Source: Pleurostoma richardsiae (lineage: Eukaryota > Ascomycota > Sordariomycetes > Calosphaeriales > Pleurostomataceae). Taken from it: a stretch of DNA of 64,000 nt. The first letter of the stretch is position 1; each line of letters opens with the position of its first letter. A model generated the notes under the pieces. The model had not been told where the DNA came from. It ran no database searches and was given only the letters and a program-made list of their open reading frames with translations. This document shows, piece after piece, positions 10,930-21,879 of this stretch. The translations under genes were made by a program, and so were the position numbers. Location of the stretch: contig JANBVO010000010.1 in assembly GCA_030052745.1 (NCBI GenBank), forward strand, positions 496,001 to 560,000. The letters run 5' to 3'.

Positions 10930-13900
10930 CTTCCCTGACTCCTTGCCTTGCGCAAGAGACAATCGTCATCGGTGATGTGCGGTTGGGCAGCCGCTCAAGA
11001 GCTAGCTGCGACAAGCCTCCCCGTTGCCTTGTGTCGAGAGAGCTCTGGCCAGACTTGGCACCGAGAATCCAGTGCATTGTCAGCATCGGTACTGGTGTTA
11101 TGGAGCTGGAGCACTTTGGCGACAATTTGAAGGAGGTCGTGAAGACTCTGAAGGCGATAGCAACGGAGACTGAGAAGACAGAGGAGAGATTCTTCAAGAC
11201 TCACCAGCATCTTGGGTTCGGCGGGAGATACTTCCGTTTCAACGTCGACAGGGGCTTGAGCAGATTGAGCTGGATGAACATGAGAAGAAGAATAAGATTG
11301 CCAGGGCAACTGAAAACTACTTGGATGGTCCCCGTGTTAAGCATTTTGTGAATGAGTTTGTGTCGGCTCAGGCATTACAGAATAGTGAGTAAGGTGGACG
11401 ATTTTACTGGAAATGCCACGCTTACCCAGGTTTTAGTTCCTGTCAATGAGGCATAAAAGACTGCATATTTGACGTGGCTGCCGTATGTCGACACATTGCC
11501 TTTTCACAACACTGCTCGGCAATACCAGACTACAAAATCCACCGGTGAATGGTTCCTAAGGGCACAGTTTATGAGGTGGAAGACGCAGCCTCGATCATTC
11601 TTATGGCTTCGCACTAAAGGTTGGTTCTTGACCATATTACAGTTATCTATTTATTATAGACGATACTAACGCTTGTGAACTCCATGAAGCGGGCTCGGGA
11701 AAGACCGTCCTCAGCTCGACCATCATCGACAAAATCGAAGACGACAAGCTTGGAGGGCTGGCCTATTTCTACTTCTCCTTCCAGAATAAAGAGCCTCAAG
11801 ACATCCGGCATTTCAATCTCCCGACAGCCTTCCGCGAATTGCGCGATGCTTATTACCCGTCAACAGATCCTAAAATGGAGGAGCTAGATGCCGCAATCCT
11901 CGACCTCCTGAACGCTTCTAAGAACACGTTCACTGTGATAGACGCTCTGGACGAATGTTTCACCGCGGATGGACCAAAAGTTGTCTCTTTCCTGGCACAA
12001 CTCTGCCGTACCACCACCTCGAACGGTATCCATATTCTCATCACCAGTCGTCATGAGGACTACATCGAGACTACTGTGAAGAACATACCGAACAATCACA
12101 GCGTAGTGACATTCGAGGTTGACGAAGTCAACAAGCACATAAGAGATCATGTCGCCTCCATGGCAGAGGAGCCATACCGGAGCTGGAGCGAGTCTCTCAA
12201 AACCACCGTCTTGAACCGCCTGACGGGTCTTTCAGCTGGCGTGTTTCGCTGGGCAGACCTGCAATTCCAGGAGCTCAGAGGAAAGGAGCGACAGAGAGAC
12301 GTTAAGAAGGCACTCGAACGACTTACCAGGACTCTGGAGGAGACGTACGAGCGAATGCTTGAGCGCATTGAGAAAGAGGGCTACGAGGCCGAGGCGCTCG
12401 CCGTCTTGAGATGGCTTGCGTATTCGACGCGACCGCTCCTTCTTAGGGAGGTTGCCGAAGTCGCTGCCTTTGAAATTGACGAGGATGAGCAGCCCAAAGA
12501 TGGCGATTACTCCGTCTCCTTCACGATCGACGATAGGTTTCCCAGCTCAACAGGGATTAGGCGAATTCTCGCAGGGCTGGTGATTGTCTCTGGTATTGAC
12601 GACCGTTCGTCCTCCTCAATCGACTCAGAGACCAACCCCTTGCCATGGGAGGTGGGGTTGGAAGACAGCGGTGTCGTATCGTTTGCTCACTTCTCGGTCA
12701 AGGAATACCTAGAGAGAACTGGTGTTCGCCCTCACTATTTCAGGTTGGAGCCTACATGTGACGAACGTTTCATTCTCATGAGTTCGCTCGCATATATTTT
12801 CTCCTATGACGCGATGGCATCATTGAATCGGTCAAGTTCTGATATTTACCCTCTCCTCCGATACGTTTGTAAATATTGGCCATCCCACGCCAAGGGGGTA
12901 GTACGGACTCGCGACAGTCAAGGCACGATGCAGGCAGTACTAGCCAGGCTCGTCAAGATCCGGGGAAGTGCTATTGTGTTGTCCATTGCCACCGGACTGT
13001 CCAACCCTCCTACTAGCAACAAGGCTCAGGTTCTACGTCGAGGAGCGGACCTGGAGGACGGCATTCGCAGTCTCCTAGAGGATACAAGATATGAGGACTA
13101 CTTATCCCGACTTACTGTCGACTTTGACAGCATCAAGGCTTTTTGGGAAGCCTCTCGAGCTGGTGATGTGGATATGGTCAGACTGTTGCTCGATAGCGGG
13201 ATAAGTGTAGATACGTGGAGACAGCACTGGACCCCACTGCATTTGGCAGCTTATGGTGGCCACTTGGAGTTAGTGAAGCTGCTGATAGAGAGAGGTGCGG
13301 ACGTCAACGCGCGTCTATACAGAGACAAACGACGCAAGAAACATATGAAGCATGGATGGATGCCGCTGCATTCAGCCGCTTTAAAGGGACATGCGGAGGT
13401 AGCCCGCTGCCTCCTAGATGCAGGTGCCGAGGTGGACCCAGAGTGCATACAGCGCCATACAGCAACCGAGAGCGAGGACGCGATTGAGATAGCACAGAGA
13501 TGTGGGCACACCGAAGTCTTGCAGCTTTTATTGCAGATCGAGCTTACAACTCAGCCTAATGGGAGGTTTGATGGAGTTACTGCACTCCACCTAGCAGCGG
13601 CGAGAGGGAAGCTAGAATTCGTGAAGGAGCTGCTGGAGAGGGGAACCGATACACACAAAGTCGGTGAGTACCAACTGTCTCATATAGGAACCGTAGACTT
13701 TGCTATGTTTCAAGGAAGCTAAGTTACATTTCGCCAGCCTTCTTCTCAGACAAGATCCTGCACATGAACCGTAGGTGCCTAGCTGTCATTGTCATTACGA
13801 AAAGATTTGGGACTAATTTAGGATATCACTTCCATCTAGCCCACGAAAGTACAGGGTTCTCGGACATGGTTTGATATTACGCGAGATAATGGCCAACAAG

Positions 13901-14000
13901 ATTTGCGGCTGGTGACGGATTAGACGTGGATGTTGGGTCAACTTTCAACTTGGACTCGGACGGGCGAAATGTCTTCACTTTACGCAGCCTTACGTGCCTC
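10930..14000 (+). pseudogene. decayed patatin-NACHT-ankyrin (fungal NLR-like) gene
   Basis: The remains follow the order of fungal NLRs. First is the C-terminal half of a patatin phospholipase domain (about 10930-11390: RIQCIVSIGTGV, IATETEKTEERF, GGRYFRFNVDRGL). Then comes the linker before the nucleotide-binding site (STGEWFL, about 11550) and, after an intron 11620-11689 with branch site ACTAAC, the P-loop AGSGKTVLSS (11691 on) and Walker B-like FTVIDALDEC. The NACHT part continues to about 12800. Ankyrin repeats occupy 13130-13680 (TPLHLAAYGGHLELVKLLIERGADVNA). The patatin domain lacks its catalytic N-terminal half (no GGGxRG or GTSTGG). A one-base loss in a G run at 11251-11254 shifts the frame between RFNVDRGL and the continuing EQIELDEHEKK. 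After 13722, ankyrin-like words continue with stops. The open stretch 11690-13722 might still be expressed alone. Confidence 0.75.
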
Positions 14001-14062
14001 GGCGAAAATGCATCCATAGATTATTAGCACGCAGTTGCGGTCGACACGTTGGAAGTGTTGAG

Positions 14063-14094
14063 ATTTGGGGTCATCGACATTTGGGGTCATCGAC
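14063..14094. repeat. perfect 16-bp tandem duplication
   Basis: The 16-mer ATTTGGGGTCATCGAC occurs twice without a gap (14063-14078 and 14079-14094). This is most simply a recent replication-slippage or repair duplication in non-coding DNA. Confidence 0.9.
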
Positions 14095-15098
14095 CTCGCA
14101 GATGGTGATTCTCTGTCTTCCAGTGCCTTCTCTTACACTGCAAGTCTAGATATTTCATCCTTCTTCCTAAGGCTGCATTTTGCTGCCATCGCCCTGCTCC
14201 GCTCGAGGGTGACTTATTCAAACTTATTTCTGAGTATCCATATTTGTACCTAAAATTGAATCGAAGGATTGTCGACAACCTCATCGTAAGTAGCAAGTAC
14301 TAAAGCATTTTGTGATGGGCTACACTGTATGTACGCGAGGCACTGTAACAATTACACGCTACATAGCAACTGTAGAATGGCCCACTCAAAGAATTTTGAC
14401 ACGAAGGCGTGGCACTCATTTCGGCCTCGTACCCAGCGTGGTAGATAAGACCTATTGGTACTTTATCCGGGCGTCTGGAAAACTAAAGAGTGTGGTGAAC
14501 AGGACAGCAATTTCGCTCACAGCTGTATTGATCATTCTCGTTAGGAACAGTTTTGACAGGGCCAGCATAGTGTCGACGCCGGACAGATGGCTACAGTACC
14601 GTATCTTATGTAAACATGGACCTAATGTCCACGTATTCTCGGGCTTTTCTTCGTTTGCATAAAGTAAAGATTGAGACGTTTCTAGTCAGTTCGTTATGAC
14701 TAACCACGATTGTGCTAACGTCGTAGCCTCAAGAGCTTTCCCATTCCCAGCCCCGAAGAGCTTATTCTTGCTTAGCTATCGCCGACTCAGTCTCCGCAGA
14801 AGCTACGCTGTCCGTGCTTGGGGAACAATGGGGCTCTTGGCGCCAATCACCAATCTGACACTTTTGATTCACCGACCAATAGCATCTACGGTAACCCCTA
14901 CGCCGATGATGTGTGCAGTGCTTATCTCCATGGACTTAGCCAGTCAGAAAGCGCCGAGACGGCGTTTAGGCTCTCCCGGCATTTGAAAGCAGGGGGCTTA
15001 CTAACACTTCTGTCAAACAAAGCGAGCATGACGATGGCGGCATCTTATTCCTCTAAGCTGCACTGCTGCTTTGCTTGACATTGAGAGCCGTTCGAGAA

Positions 15099-15104
15099 TA
15101 TAAA
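15099..15104 (+). promoter_or_regulatory. TATA box of the reductase gene
   Basis: TATAAA lies 104 nt before the ATG at 15208, followed by an A-rich leader, a normal position for a fungal core promoter. Confidence 0.5.
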
Positions 15105-15207
15105 TCAGACGGTCTCGTCCTCGAGGAGATGTCTTCTGTTCTCAAATATAGACCATCACAAGCAAGAACCAGAAAAAAAAACACCACACTAAGTCAGAGT
15201 TGAAGCA

Positions 15208-16215
15208 ATGTCGGCAAGCAACGGTCACCTTCTCGTCACTGGCGCGAACAGCTATGTTGCTGGTCATGTCATCAAGCTCGCCCTTGAGAAGGGTTACAGG
15301 ATCCGAGGCACTGTCCGCTCCAAATCATCCGGAGATAAGTTGCTGGCGACCTTCTCAGACTTCGGCGACAAGTTGACCTACGATGTGGTGCCTGATATCA
15401 CCAAACCAGAGGCCTACAACACCAGCTTCGATGGTATCACGGGCGTTATTCACGTCGCCTCCCCATTCAACTTCCATCCTGAAGACATTGCAAAAGATCT
15501 TCTCGAGCCGGCCCGAGCGGGGGCGGTCGCAATCCTGGAGGCGACGCTGCAATACGGGCAGTCTGTTCGTCGAGTCGTCGCCATCTCGTCCTTTGCAGCC
15601 GTCAAAGACATCTCGAAGGGGATGCGTCCGGGCTACGTCTACTCTGAGAAAGACTGGAACCCTATGTCGTGGGATGAAGCCACTAAGGCGGACCCTGTCA
15701 CGGCATACTGTGCGTCCAAGGCTATCGCCGAGCACGCCATGTGGGAGTGGATGGAAGCCCACAAGGACACCGTCAAGTTCTCCCTGACGACCCTCTCACC
15801 GCCATGGGTCTTTGGGCCCTACGCCGGCCCAGTTGACCCGAACCATCTCAGCGAGTCAGTGAAGCTGCTTTGGGATCTCATCGGGGCCGCCTCCGTGCCG
15901 CCGACCGACTTCGCCGGCTTTATCGATGTTCGAGACCTTAGCCAGGCCATTGTCAAGGCATACGAGAAGCCAGATGCCGCGGGGCAGAGGTTCCTCTTAG
16001 GATCTAAGTTCTCGTACCAGATGGCGGCCGACGTTATTAGGAAGGAGTTCCCGCAGGTCAGAGACAAGGTCCCTGAAGGATCTCCGGGACACGGGGAGGT
16101 CGAAGACACATATCGCCTTGACACTAGCAAAGCCCGGAAGACCCTTGGACTGGAGTTCACCCCTGTCAATGTCACGGTTAAGGATCTGATTGCGCAGATA
16201 CTGGAGGCATCGTAA
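15208..16215 (+). CDS. extended SDR reductase (dihydroflavonol-reductase/GRE2-like)
   Basis: Single exon, 335 residues. The N-terminal Rossmann motif is TGANSYVAGH (11-20), where the last glycine position is replaced by Ala-Gly compared with the usual TGATGFIG. The catalytic Tyr-Lys pair is in YCASK (Y167, K171), with SSFAAV as the Ser strand. Blocks such as VIHVASP, LSPPWVFGP and FIDVRDLSQA are standard for the dihydroflavonol-4-reductase/methylglyoxal reductase (Gre2) group. These cytosolic enzymes reduce carbonyls with NADPH; the substrate cannot be read from sequence. Length fits the family. A paralogous family member lies at 25211. Confidence 0.88.
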   Translation: MSASNGHLLVTGANSYVAGHVIKLALEKGYRIRGTVRSKSSGDKLLATFSDFGDKLTYDVVPDITKPEAYNTSFDGITGVIHVASPFNFHPEDIAKDLLEPARAGAVAILEATLQYGQSVRRVVAISSFAAVKDISKGMRPGYVYSEKDWNPMSWDEATKADPVTAYCASKAIAEHAMWEWMEAHKDTVKFSLTTLSPPWVFGPYAGPVDPNHLSESVKLLWDLIGAASVPPTDFAGFIDVRDLSQAIVKAYEKPDAAGQRFLLGSKFSYQMAADVIRKEFPQVRDKVPEGSPGHGEVEDTYRLDTSKARKTLGLEFTPVNVTVKDLIAQILEAS

Positions 16216-17088
16216 CCAACATACTTGAGGAGATACGAGTCGAAATAGGGTTTGACTGTTAGAAATGGGAGCTGTAATTGAGTGATTATCCGCGTCTCTG
16301 GTACTTATTCAGTGTCAAAGGAATCAACTTCACAATATATCTCTCCCGCTCACCCTCGGGTCCTTCCCTCTGTCTGTAGCTGCTGGCCGAGACCATGAAG
16401 CATGTACACCGCGGTGTTCGCTAACCCCTTCTCCGGAGTTATGTACCTTCTTCTTCCTCCTTTTTCTCCGGCAGTTGATAATCGTCACAGCCAGAGACAG
16501 CCCTGTAATCTCCACCTCTGATAATCTCTAAGCATGTTTCCTATTAGTACGATCGTGCAATTATCATCACAAGCGCCCTTCCTGCCAATAGTGTAGTTCT
16601 TCCAGCAGTGGTACAACAACCCTATCCACAACACTCTGTCGGAAGCCTGGATCCAATCCTGGTTCGCAAAATACCTCATGAAGTACGACAAAGCGTCTCG
16701 GAATGCAAAGGAGACGTTCCCCTTTTCTCAGTTCTGCGTTGCATCACGCCGACGTGGAGAACCACCGTCTTATGACTCTCTCCACAATCCAAAGCCAGCA
16801 TGGGATATTCAAAGTCTGGTGCGGCAATCTGGGCGCGGGTCAAGAGGGGTATAGCTCCCCAGACTATCGCTCAAGAGAAGCCACCGTTATGTCGTCCAAT
16901 GTGTCAAAGCTGCTAAGCCAACTAGGATCGACTTTGAAAGAAAGTAGGTATACGTATGATTTCCACCCAGTATTTAGCGTAATTAGGAACCTCTCTTTGT
17001 TCCTCTTCTTTTTCTTTTTTTCTTTTGTTATCAAAACCCAAGGCAACAAAATATAAGGCTACCCAGGATGAAAGAACGGAAAGAGTGA
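16216..17088. other. intergenic region with one unexplained open frame
   Basis: No gene is supported. On the plus strand, 16597-16854 is an open frame of 85 codons with no start codon at its 5' end. Its composition looks protein-like (aromatic-rich, WYNNP then LMKYDKASRNAKETFP), and it might be a relic exon. The pyrimidine-rich run near 17000 probably lies in the 3' flank of the minus-strand gene. Confidence 0.4.
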
Positions 17089-18507
17089 CTAAAACTTATA
17101 TGGGACTTTGTATATTGCTACATGAGGCGCGCCAACCTCGTTGTTGCCCATGGTTTTCACGAATCCATCCGACGCCTGGCAAGCCTCGCAGTAGTTCACA
17201 TCCTCATACCTACGGCCCATCCACCAGCCAACTGCCAACTTGAACAGCATCCACAAAGCCTGCAGAAAAACTAGGTCCGCGAGCAGTACCGATAAAATGA
17301 GGTCTCCTAGCGGCTTTTGCTGCGGTGCTTGGCATAGATATGAGGTCGAAATAACCGACGGCGCAATTCCAAGAGGCCCTGTGCCGTTAGTGCTGCTCCA
17401 AGTCTGGTAGTCTGTGTCGGCAAGTCCAAGCGTCGTGTAGTAGCCGTCGAAGGTGCAACACGACGCGTTCGAAACAGCGGTCTGAATGCCAGCGGAGAAG
17501 CTCTGTAGCAGCTTTGGGTCGGTCAGGATTTTGGATGAAGGTGTTTTAGCCTGCCCCAGATCCGTGAGGATGGTGGCCTCCCAAACTTTTCCAAAACTGT
17601 CGGCCTGTCCCCAGATAGAGGGTTGGTATGAAGCCAGGTCCACTGCCGGATGAGCGCCGAGATGCCAACCCACGCCCACATCACCGTTGTCCGTCATCCA
17701 TATGAAGCGGTATCTCAAGGAAAAATAGTCCGGACTCTGGACGTCATCAATCGATTCATTACGCCCGAGGGATACGAAACCCTTTGCCCACGGGGTTGAC
17801 GTGTTAGGTGTCCCATTGAAGCGGTGATCGGCCATAGCCGATGTGGTGTTCATCCATGCCGCCGCCAGCAGCGATTCTCCCCAGAAGAGGCTCGCACGCG
17901 AGACCTTGTTGCGTCCCTGGAACTGCGTGAAGCCCGTTGTCACTCCTACCGTTGTCGGGACCAGATCATACGATGTTGATAGGTTGGCGACTGTGACATT
18001 GCCGGCATCGTCGCGGAAGCTGCAGACAATCTCAGCGCGTGCCTCGAGGCCGAATATGGACAAGGCCAGCTGTGTTGGGCCCCGTTCAGTGCTGGTCAGG
18101 ATGAGGTTGATGTCGTAGACACTGCAATTCTCGAAGATGGCATTCTGGTATGTCAGCGCCACTGACTCTGTCTCGTTCTCAGTCCCGTATTGTGGCGCGA
18201 TGCGAGTAAGCGTGTACGTGAGGGCCGAGTTGTTGGTAAGTAGCTGTTCATTGAGCTGAATCTCAGCTGGCTGACATGTCGGTTTGATCTTGGCCAGGAT
18301 GTGTGGCAAGCTGCCGTACCAGTTGCGCTGCAGCACCTCGTCGGGGTTAGATGTGAAGACGGCAACGAGACTGTAGCCTGATGATATATTAACCAAGGAG
18401 AAAAGAACGGTTGCCAAGATTCCGCCAAAGATTACCAGCGGCGTAAACCATCGCAAGGGATATGGACGCTGTATATTGTACGCGAACAGGGATTTGTGTA
18501 CTCCCAT
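17089..18507 (-). CDS. uncharacterised glycosylated membrane protein
   Basis: Intron-free frame. I choose the Met at 18507 (MGVHKSLFAYNIQRPYPLRW) as start, giving 472 residues, because PYPLRWFTP begins the conserved part; the frame is open up to 18660 but the extra residues look random. One membrane segment follows the start (about residues 18-39) and another lies near the C-terminus (about 405-433). The approximately 360-residue loop between is rich in Asn-X-Ser/Thr sites and Cys, so it is probably extracytosolic. I recognise the layout as that of a family of fungal hypothetical proteins, but know no function. It is flanked by an amidase relic. Confidence 0.75.
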   Translation of the reverse strand: MGVHKSLFAYNIQRPYPLRWFTPLVIFGGILATVLFSLVNISSGYSLVAVFTSNPDEVLQRNWYGSLPHILAKIKPTCQPAEIQLNEQLLTNNSALTYTLTRIAPQYGTENETESVALTYQNAIFENCSVYDINLILTSTERGPTQLALSIFGLEARAEIVCSFRDDAGNVTVANLSTSYDLVPTTVGVTTGFTQFQGRNKVSRASLFWGESLLAAAWMNTTSAMADHRFNGTPNTSTPWAKGFVSLGRNESIDDVQSPDYFSLRYRFIWMTDNGDVGVGWHLGAHPAVDLASYQPSIWGQADSFGKVWEATILTDLGQAKTPSSKILTDPKLLQSFSAGIQTAVSNASCCTFDGYYTTLGLADTDYQTWSSTNGTGPLGIAPSVISTSYLCQAPQQKPLGDLILSVLLADLVFLQALWMLFKLAVGWWMGRRYEDVNYCEACQASDGFVKTMGNNEVGAPHVAIYKVPYKF

Positions 18508-18905
18508 CGTTGTGAGCAGCACTGTCAAGCTGTCAGCGAGGCATGTGAAGTGAAGCCGAGGAGAAACGGAATAAGAGTTATCCTGAATATATGTGATATA
18601 AGGAATATTTCCCCAGCCATTGTCAGGCCAAGCGCGTAATGAAACATGGCTCTTACTCAATTACCATACTCAGCTGCTCAATAAACCGATCAAAGCTAAC
18701 GCAAGGCTATGTTGCCGCCAACGGCGAGACGAAGGGATATTCTCGTTATCTTTCATGAAGGATCGGATGGGCTGTGTGCGAAGTCCAATCAAACGGTCAA
18801 AACTTTACCCCTTCAAATGGGCGCTTAGGACCTGTGTGAGTAAGGGTGTGTTGCGTCAGTCTAGTCTCCACAAAAGGAATGTGAAAGCACATGCGCCCCT
18901 GCGTC

Positions 18906-20476
18906 TACCAGACTGATCATCGTGCGTTTCACTCCGAAGAAATCCTCAACGCGGGTGAACAAAGTCTCGAAGACTTTCTGACTGGCTTCATCATCAACCG
19001 GTCAGTAGTCTGTCGGATATATCAGCTTCGTGGGGCTCTGCTTCAGGCAATGATGTTAGGGCTTGATGCAGGGTTAGGGACTATTAAGTTGCATGCCTTG
19101 TACGCCTTGCTCTCCGTGTCTGCCGTCCCATAAAGCACCTGTGCGAGGGTCTTGTACTCCGCTGCTTTGCGGGGAATCCCACCGATTGTATCCCAATTCC
19201 TGAATCACAAGTGCATTAGCAGTTGTCAACCACAAACAAGAATGAGCGCCGAAAAAGTCTTACGAGCTCTACGGAACCAGACCTGCGGTACTTGTAGCTT
19301 CGAGTGTAGGCCGCATCCCGAATATCCCTTGAGCTGCAGCAGGCGACCTGATACTCCCCAAAGCTGTGATGAAGTTAGCGATCGGAGACTTTTCAGCATA
19401 GCACAATACCCACTATCTGTGCCCAAGGAGAAGTCGAGCCACGTGTACGAGGAAACAGCGGAAGCACTCCCGGCACTGCTTCCACTGGGTGTGAGGTAGC
19501 CGTCTCCTCGAGGGTTGAATGGCCCGTGGTAATCGACCCAGTCACAAGTCGGCCATTCCGAGTCCGCAAACTGAGTGGTCTTCAGCATTCCAACGAACAC
19601 AACGCCCAAGTCGATGAGGCGCTGGACTATCCTTACATTTACCTCCTTCACGGCATACAGCTCTGTGTATGCACGTGACGACGCTCCTGTTTTGAGTCCT
19701 TTCAAGTTGATGTCCTTTATGGCTACACGCACACCCGCATAGGGGTATTGTTTTGACTTGTTGTAGTATAGACGGGAGGGCACGGCCACTGTGAGGGCGG
19801 ACGGAAATTGTTCACCATAGGCAGATGCATCGAGGGATCGGAAACTCCGGTGAAGTCAGTTCCTGTCTCTCTAGACAGAATATTTGAGTACAGTGCTCAC
19901 TCGTCGTCATCAGCTGGAACCGTAGAAACTATGAACGCACCGGCAATATCAGGGTACAGTCGGTACGCCCTATGAAGGTGACCATGGTGTATAAAATAAG
20001 GACCTTGTGGAAGTCGGGCTTCGCTCACGATGTTGTGAAACAAATGGAGGCTGTTGGCCCAAGACTACGAAGAGTCTGCTTGTCGCCTTCCGTAAGAGTA
20101 TGGCGTGTCTCAGTCATCTGGATGGCTATGGAGGAAGCGAAATCAGGCGGCCAGACATCGTCTCTAGTGTTGATGTCATGGAGGATAGTTTCGAGATATT
20201 TGAGGGTAGGGAACCGGCCATTGATTGTGAGCACAGTACATGGCTCAGCTATCTGGTCTTTGTCAAAGGTAGGCAAGTTAAATACGGCTCTCTATCAACT
20301 ATCAGAACAAGTCATCAGTTGGTGAAGGGATGCTTTTCGTATACCCCATTCGAGAAAGGGTGCATGTAGTACGCTATGTCGCCAAGCCGGACGACCGTCG
20401 ACACGACTGTCTTGGCCATAGCTAGTCCATGGTTGATAGTCAACAATGCCGCAGAAAATACTGGTAGGAGCAACAT
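18906..20476 (-). pseudogene. amidase-signature gene, decayed copy 1
   Basis: A consistent spliced model exists for the 5' part: exons 20476-20345, 20291-20029, 19969-19901, 19844-19414, then from 19363. It begins with a signal peptide (MLLLPVFSAALLTINHG) and runs through VAVPSRLYY, GVRVAIKDIN, CDWVDYHGPFNPRGDGY, PSGSSAGSASA (Ser-rich amidase loop) and [23 protein letters not shown]. In frame, a TAG at 19269-19271 follows TAGLVP and a TAA lies three codons later. Homology resumes without function further on: KLIYPTDY, a stop, then PVDDEASQKVF and DFFGVKRT down to 18906. The stops fit TGG to TAG/TGA and a C to T change. A functional amidase would hydrolyse amide bonds using a Ser-cisSer-Lys triad; this copy would end at about 329 residues. 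Confidence 0.75.
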
Positions 20477-21299
20477 TCTGCGTCCTAGGAGACCGGATCT
20501 CCTTCAACAACGGCGAGAGTACTCCCTATGCGGCACAAGAGAGCTTTGCGGGGTTTGGCCGGTGGATGGAAAGAGACGGTGGACGTAGGGGAGCTTTCGA
20601 TTGAGGGCAGAGGACAATTGCGTATCATGGGAACAGAGCACCACATGTGTTTGCGAGAATGTCCGCAGGTGATCATGGGATGCTGGCAAGACCCTCAAAC
20701 TGGCGACCTCGTGGGCTTGCAGGCAATGCGGACCAAGTAGTCACAGTTTGTAGGGTGATTCATTTGGCGGGTGAGAACGCTGAGCAGAGATGGAAGGAAG
20801 AGGAGCAACGTGGGCCACGAGGGAGTCCTTTGTGCATATTATTAAAGGGGGGGAAGGGGGGAAGCGTGAGTGCGCAGGCCATTCGTTCCCTCCAGGCTCA
20901 GGCCGGTGAGGCCCTTTGAGCCTGACTTGCAGAGCATCAAGACGCCAGCACAAAGGAGAGCAGGGTGGACGTCACGGCCTATCTTCCTGAGCCGTATGCC
21001 CAAAGCCAAGCTATAAATTTAGGCATCAGAATACTCTAGACATGCGCGTACTCCATTGGCAAGGTTGATATTGATCTGATCTATAACCCAGGACTATCTG
21101 CAGCGCATCAGGAACCAGTGAGATCCCTTACCACTATCAGATTGACAACGCCGTAACCTTCCTAATGTGTATTGATGGATCAACCAGAATTACTGCAAGG
21201 AGGGATATAAGTACGAGGGCAATCGTTGTCCGAAGACTGTTGAAAGATCGAAGAATTCATACAACCGTGTTGAAATCCTGACAAGAAGTCAGGAGTCGG
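20477..21299. other. spacer between the two amidase relics
   Basis: No gene recognised. Frames at 20485-20740 on both strands have no domain content. This stretch would hold the former promoter of copy 1 and possibly unrecognisable remains of the 3' half of copy 2. Confidence 0.4.
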
Positions 21300-21879
21300 A
21301 TTCGTCATTGACCTAACAGCATCACTTAGAGGCGTACAAACTAAAAACCACCCGCAGTATCTTGATACAGGGGGTTCGCATGATGAAGATGACCTTGATT
21401 TAATAACCAAAGCTTTGTGAGAGTTCGGCTCCACCGGCGATATTATGAAATGAGTTTATGCTGTTGACACCAAGACTTCGAAGAATGTTCTTGTCGTCTA
21501 CCACGAATACGCATATTCCTAGCCTCGGCTTTCTAGATGGCCATGGATCTAGTCAACTCAAGAGACTAAAAGACATTTAAAGCTTTGAAGTGGCGGAGAA
21601 TTGCCTGGGGCTCTTCGAGAGTGAGAACTAGCTTTTATCGTAAGCTTTGTACAGTTTACTATGGTCTCTGTCGAAGGTTGGCAAGTCGACCCTAGCTCCT
21701 CACTGGCGACAGCGGACGAGATGATTTGATGCAGAGATATGCTACACCGTATCTAAGATTTGGTGCATGCAGTGAGCTATTCCCCGGGGTCGGATGACCG
21801 TCGACATGATTTTCTCGGCTACGGCTTGCCTTTGGTTGATGACGAACAGTGCGGCAGAGAACATTGCTAGACGCAACAT
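21300..21879 (-). pseudogene. amidase-signature gene, decayed copy 2 (5' part only)
   Basis: This is a diverged duplicate of the first part of copy 1. It starts with the same kind of signal peptide (MLRLAMFSAALFVINQ at 21879). It then shares nucleotide stretches with copy 1 such as ACTTGCC.ACCTT.GACA and CTTCG.AGTCTTGG..CAACAGC. Stops interrupt every frame, and a final recognisable piece, LYQDTAGGF followed by a stop, corresponds to LYPDIAGAF of copy 1. The catalytic core is missing. It is more decayed than copy 1 and lies head-to-tail with it on the same strand. Confidence 0.7.

Larger units (their letters stand above)
14001..15207. other. A+T-richer intergenic region
   Basis: Stops in all frames; frames at 14312-14662 and 14696-14986 have no recognisable content. 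It begins with faint ankyrin-like remnants of the decayed NLR gene and ends with the promoter of the reductase at 15208. Confidence 0.45.
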
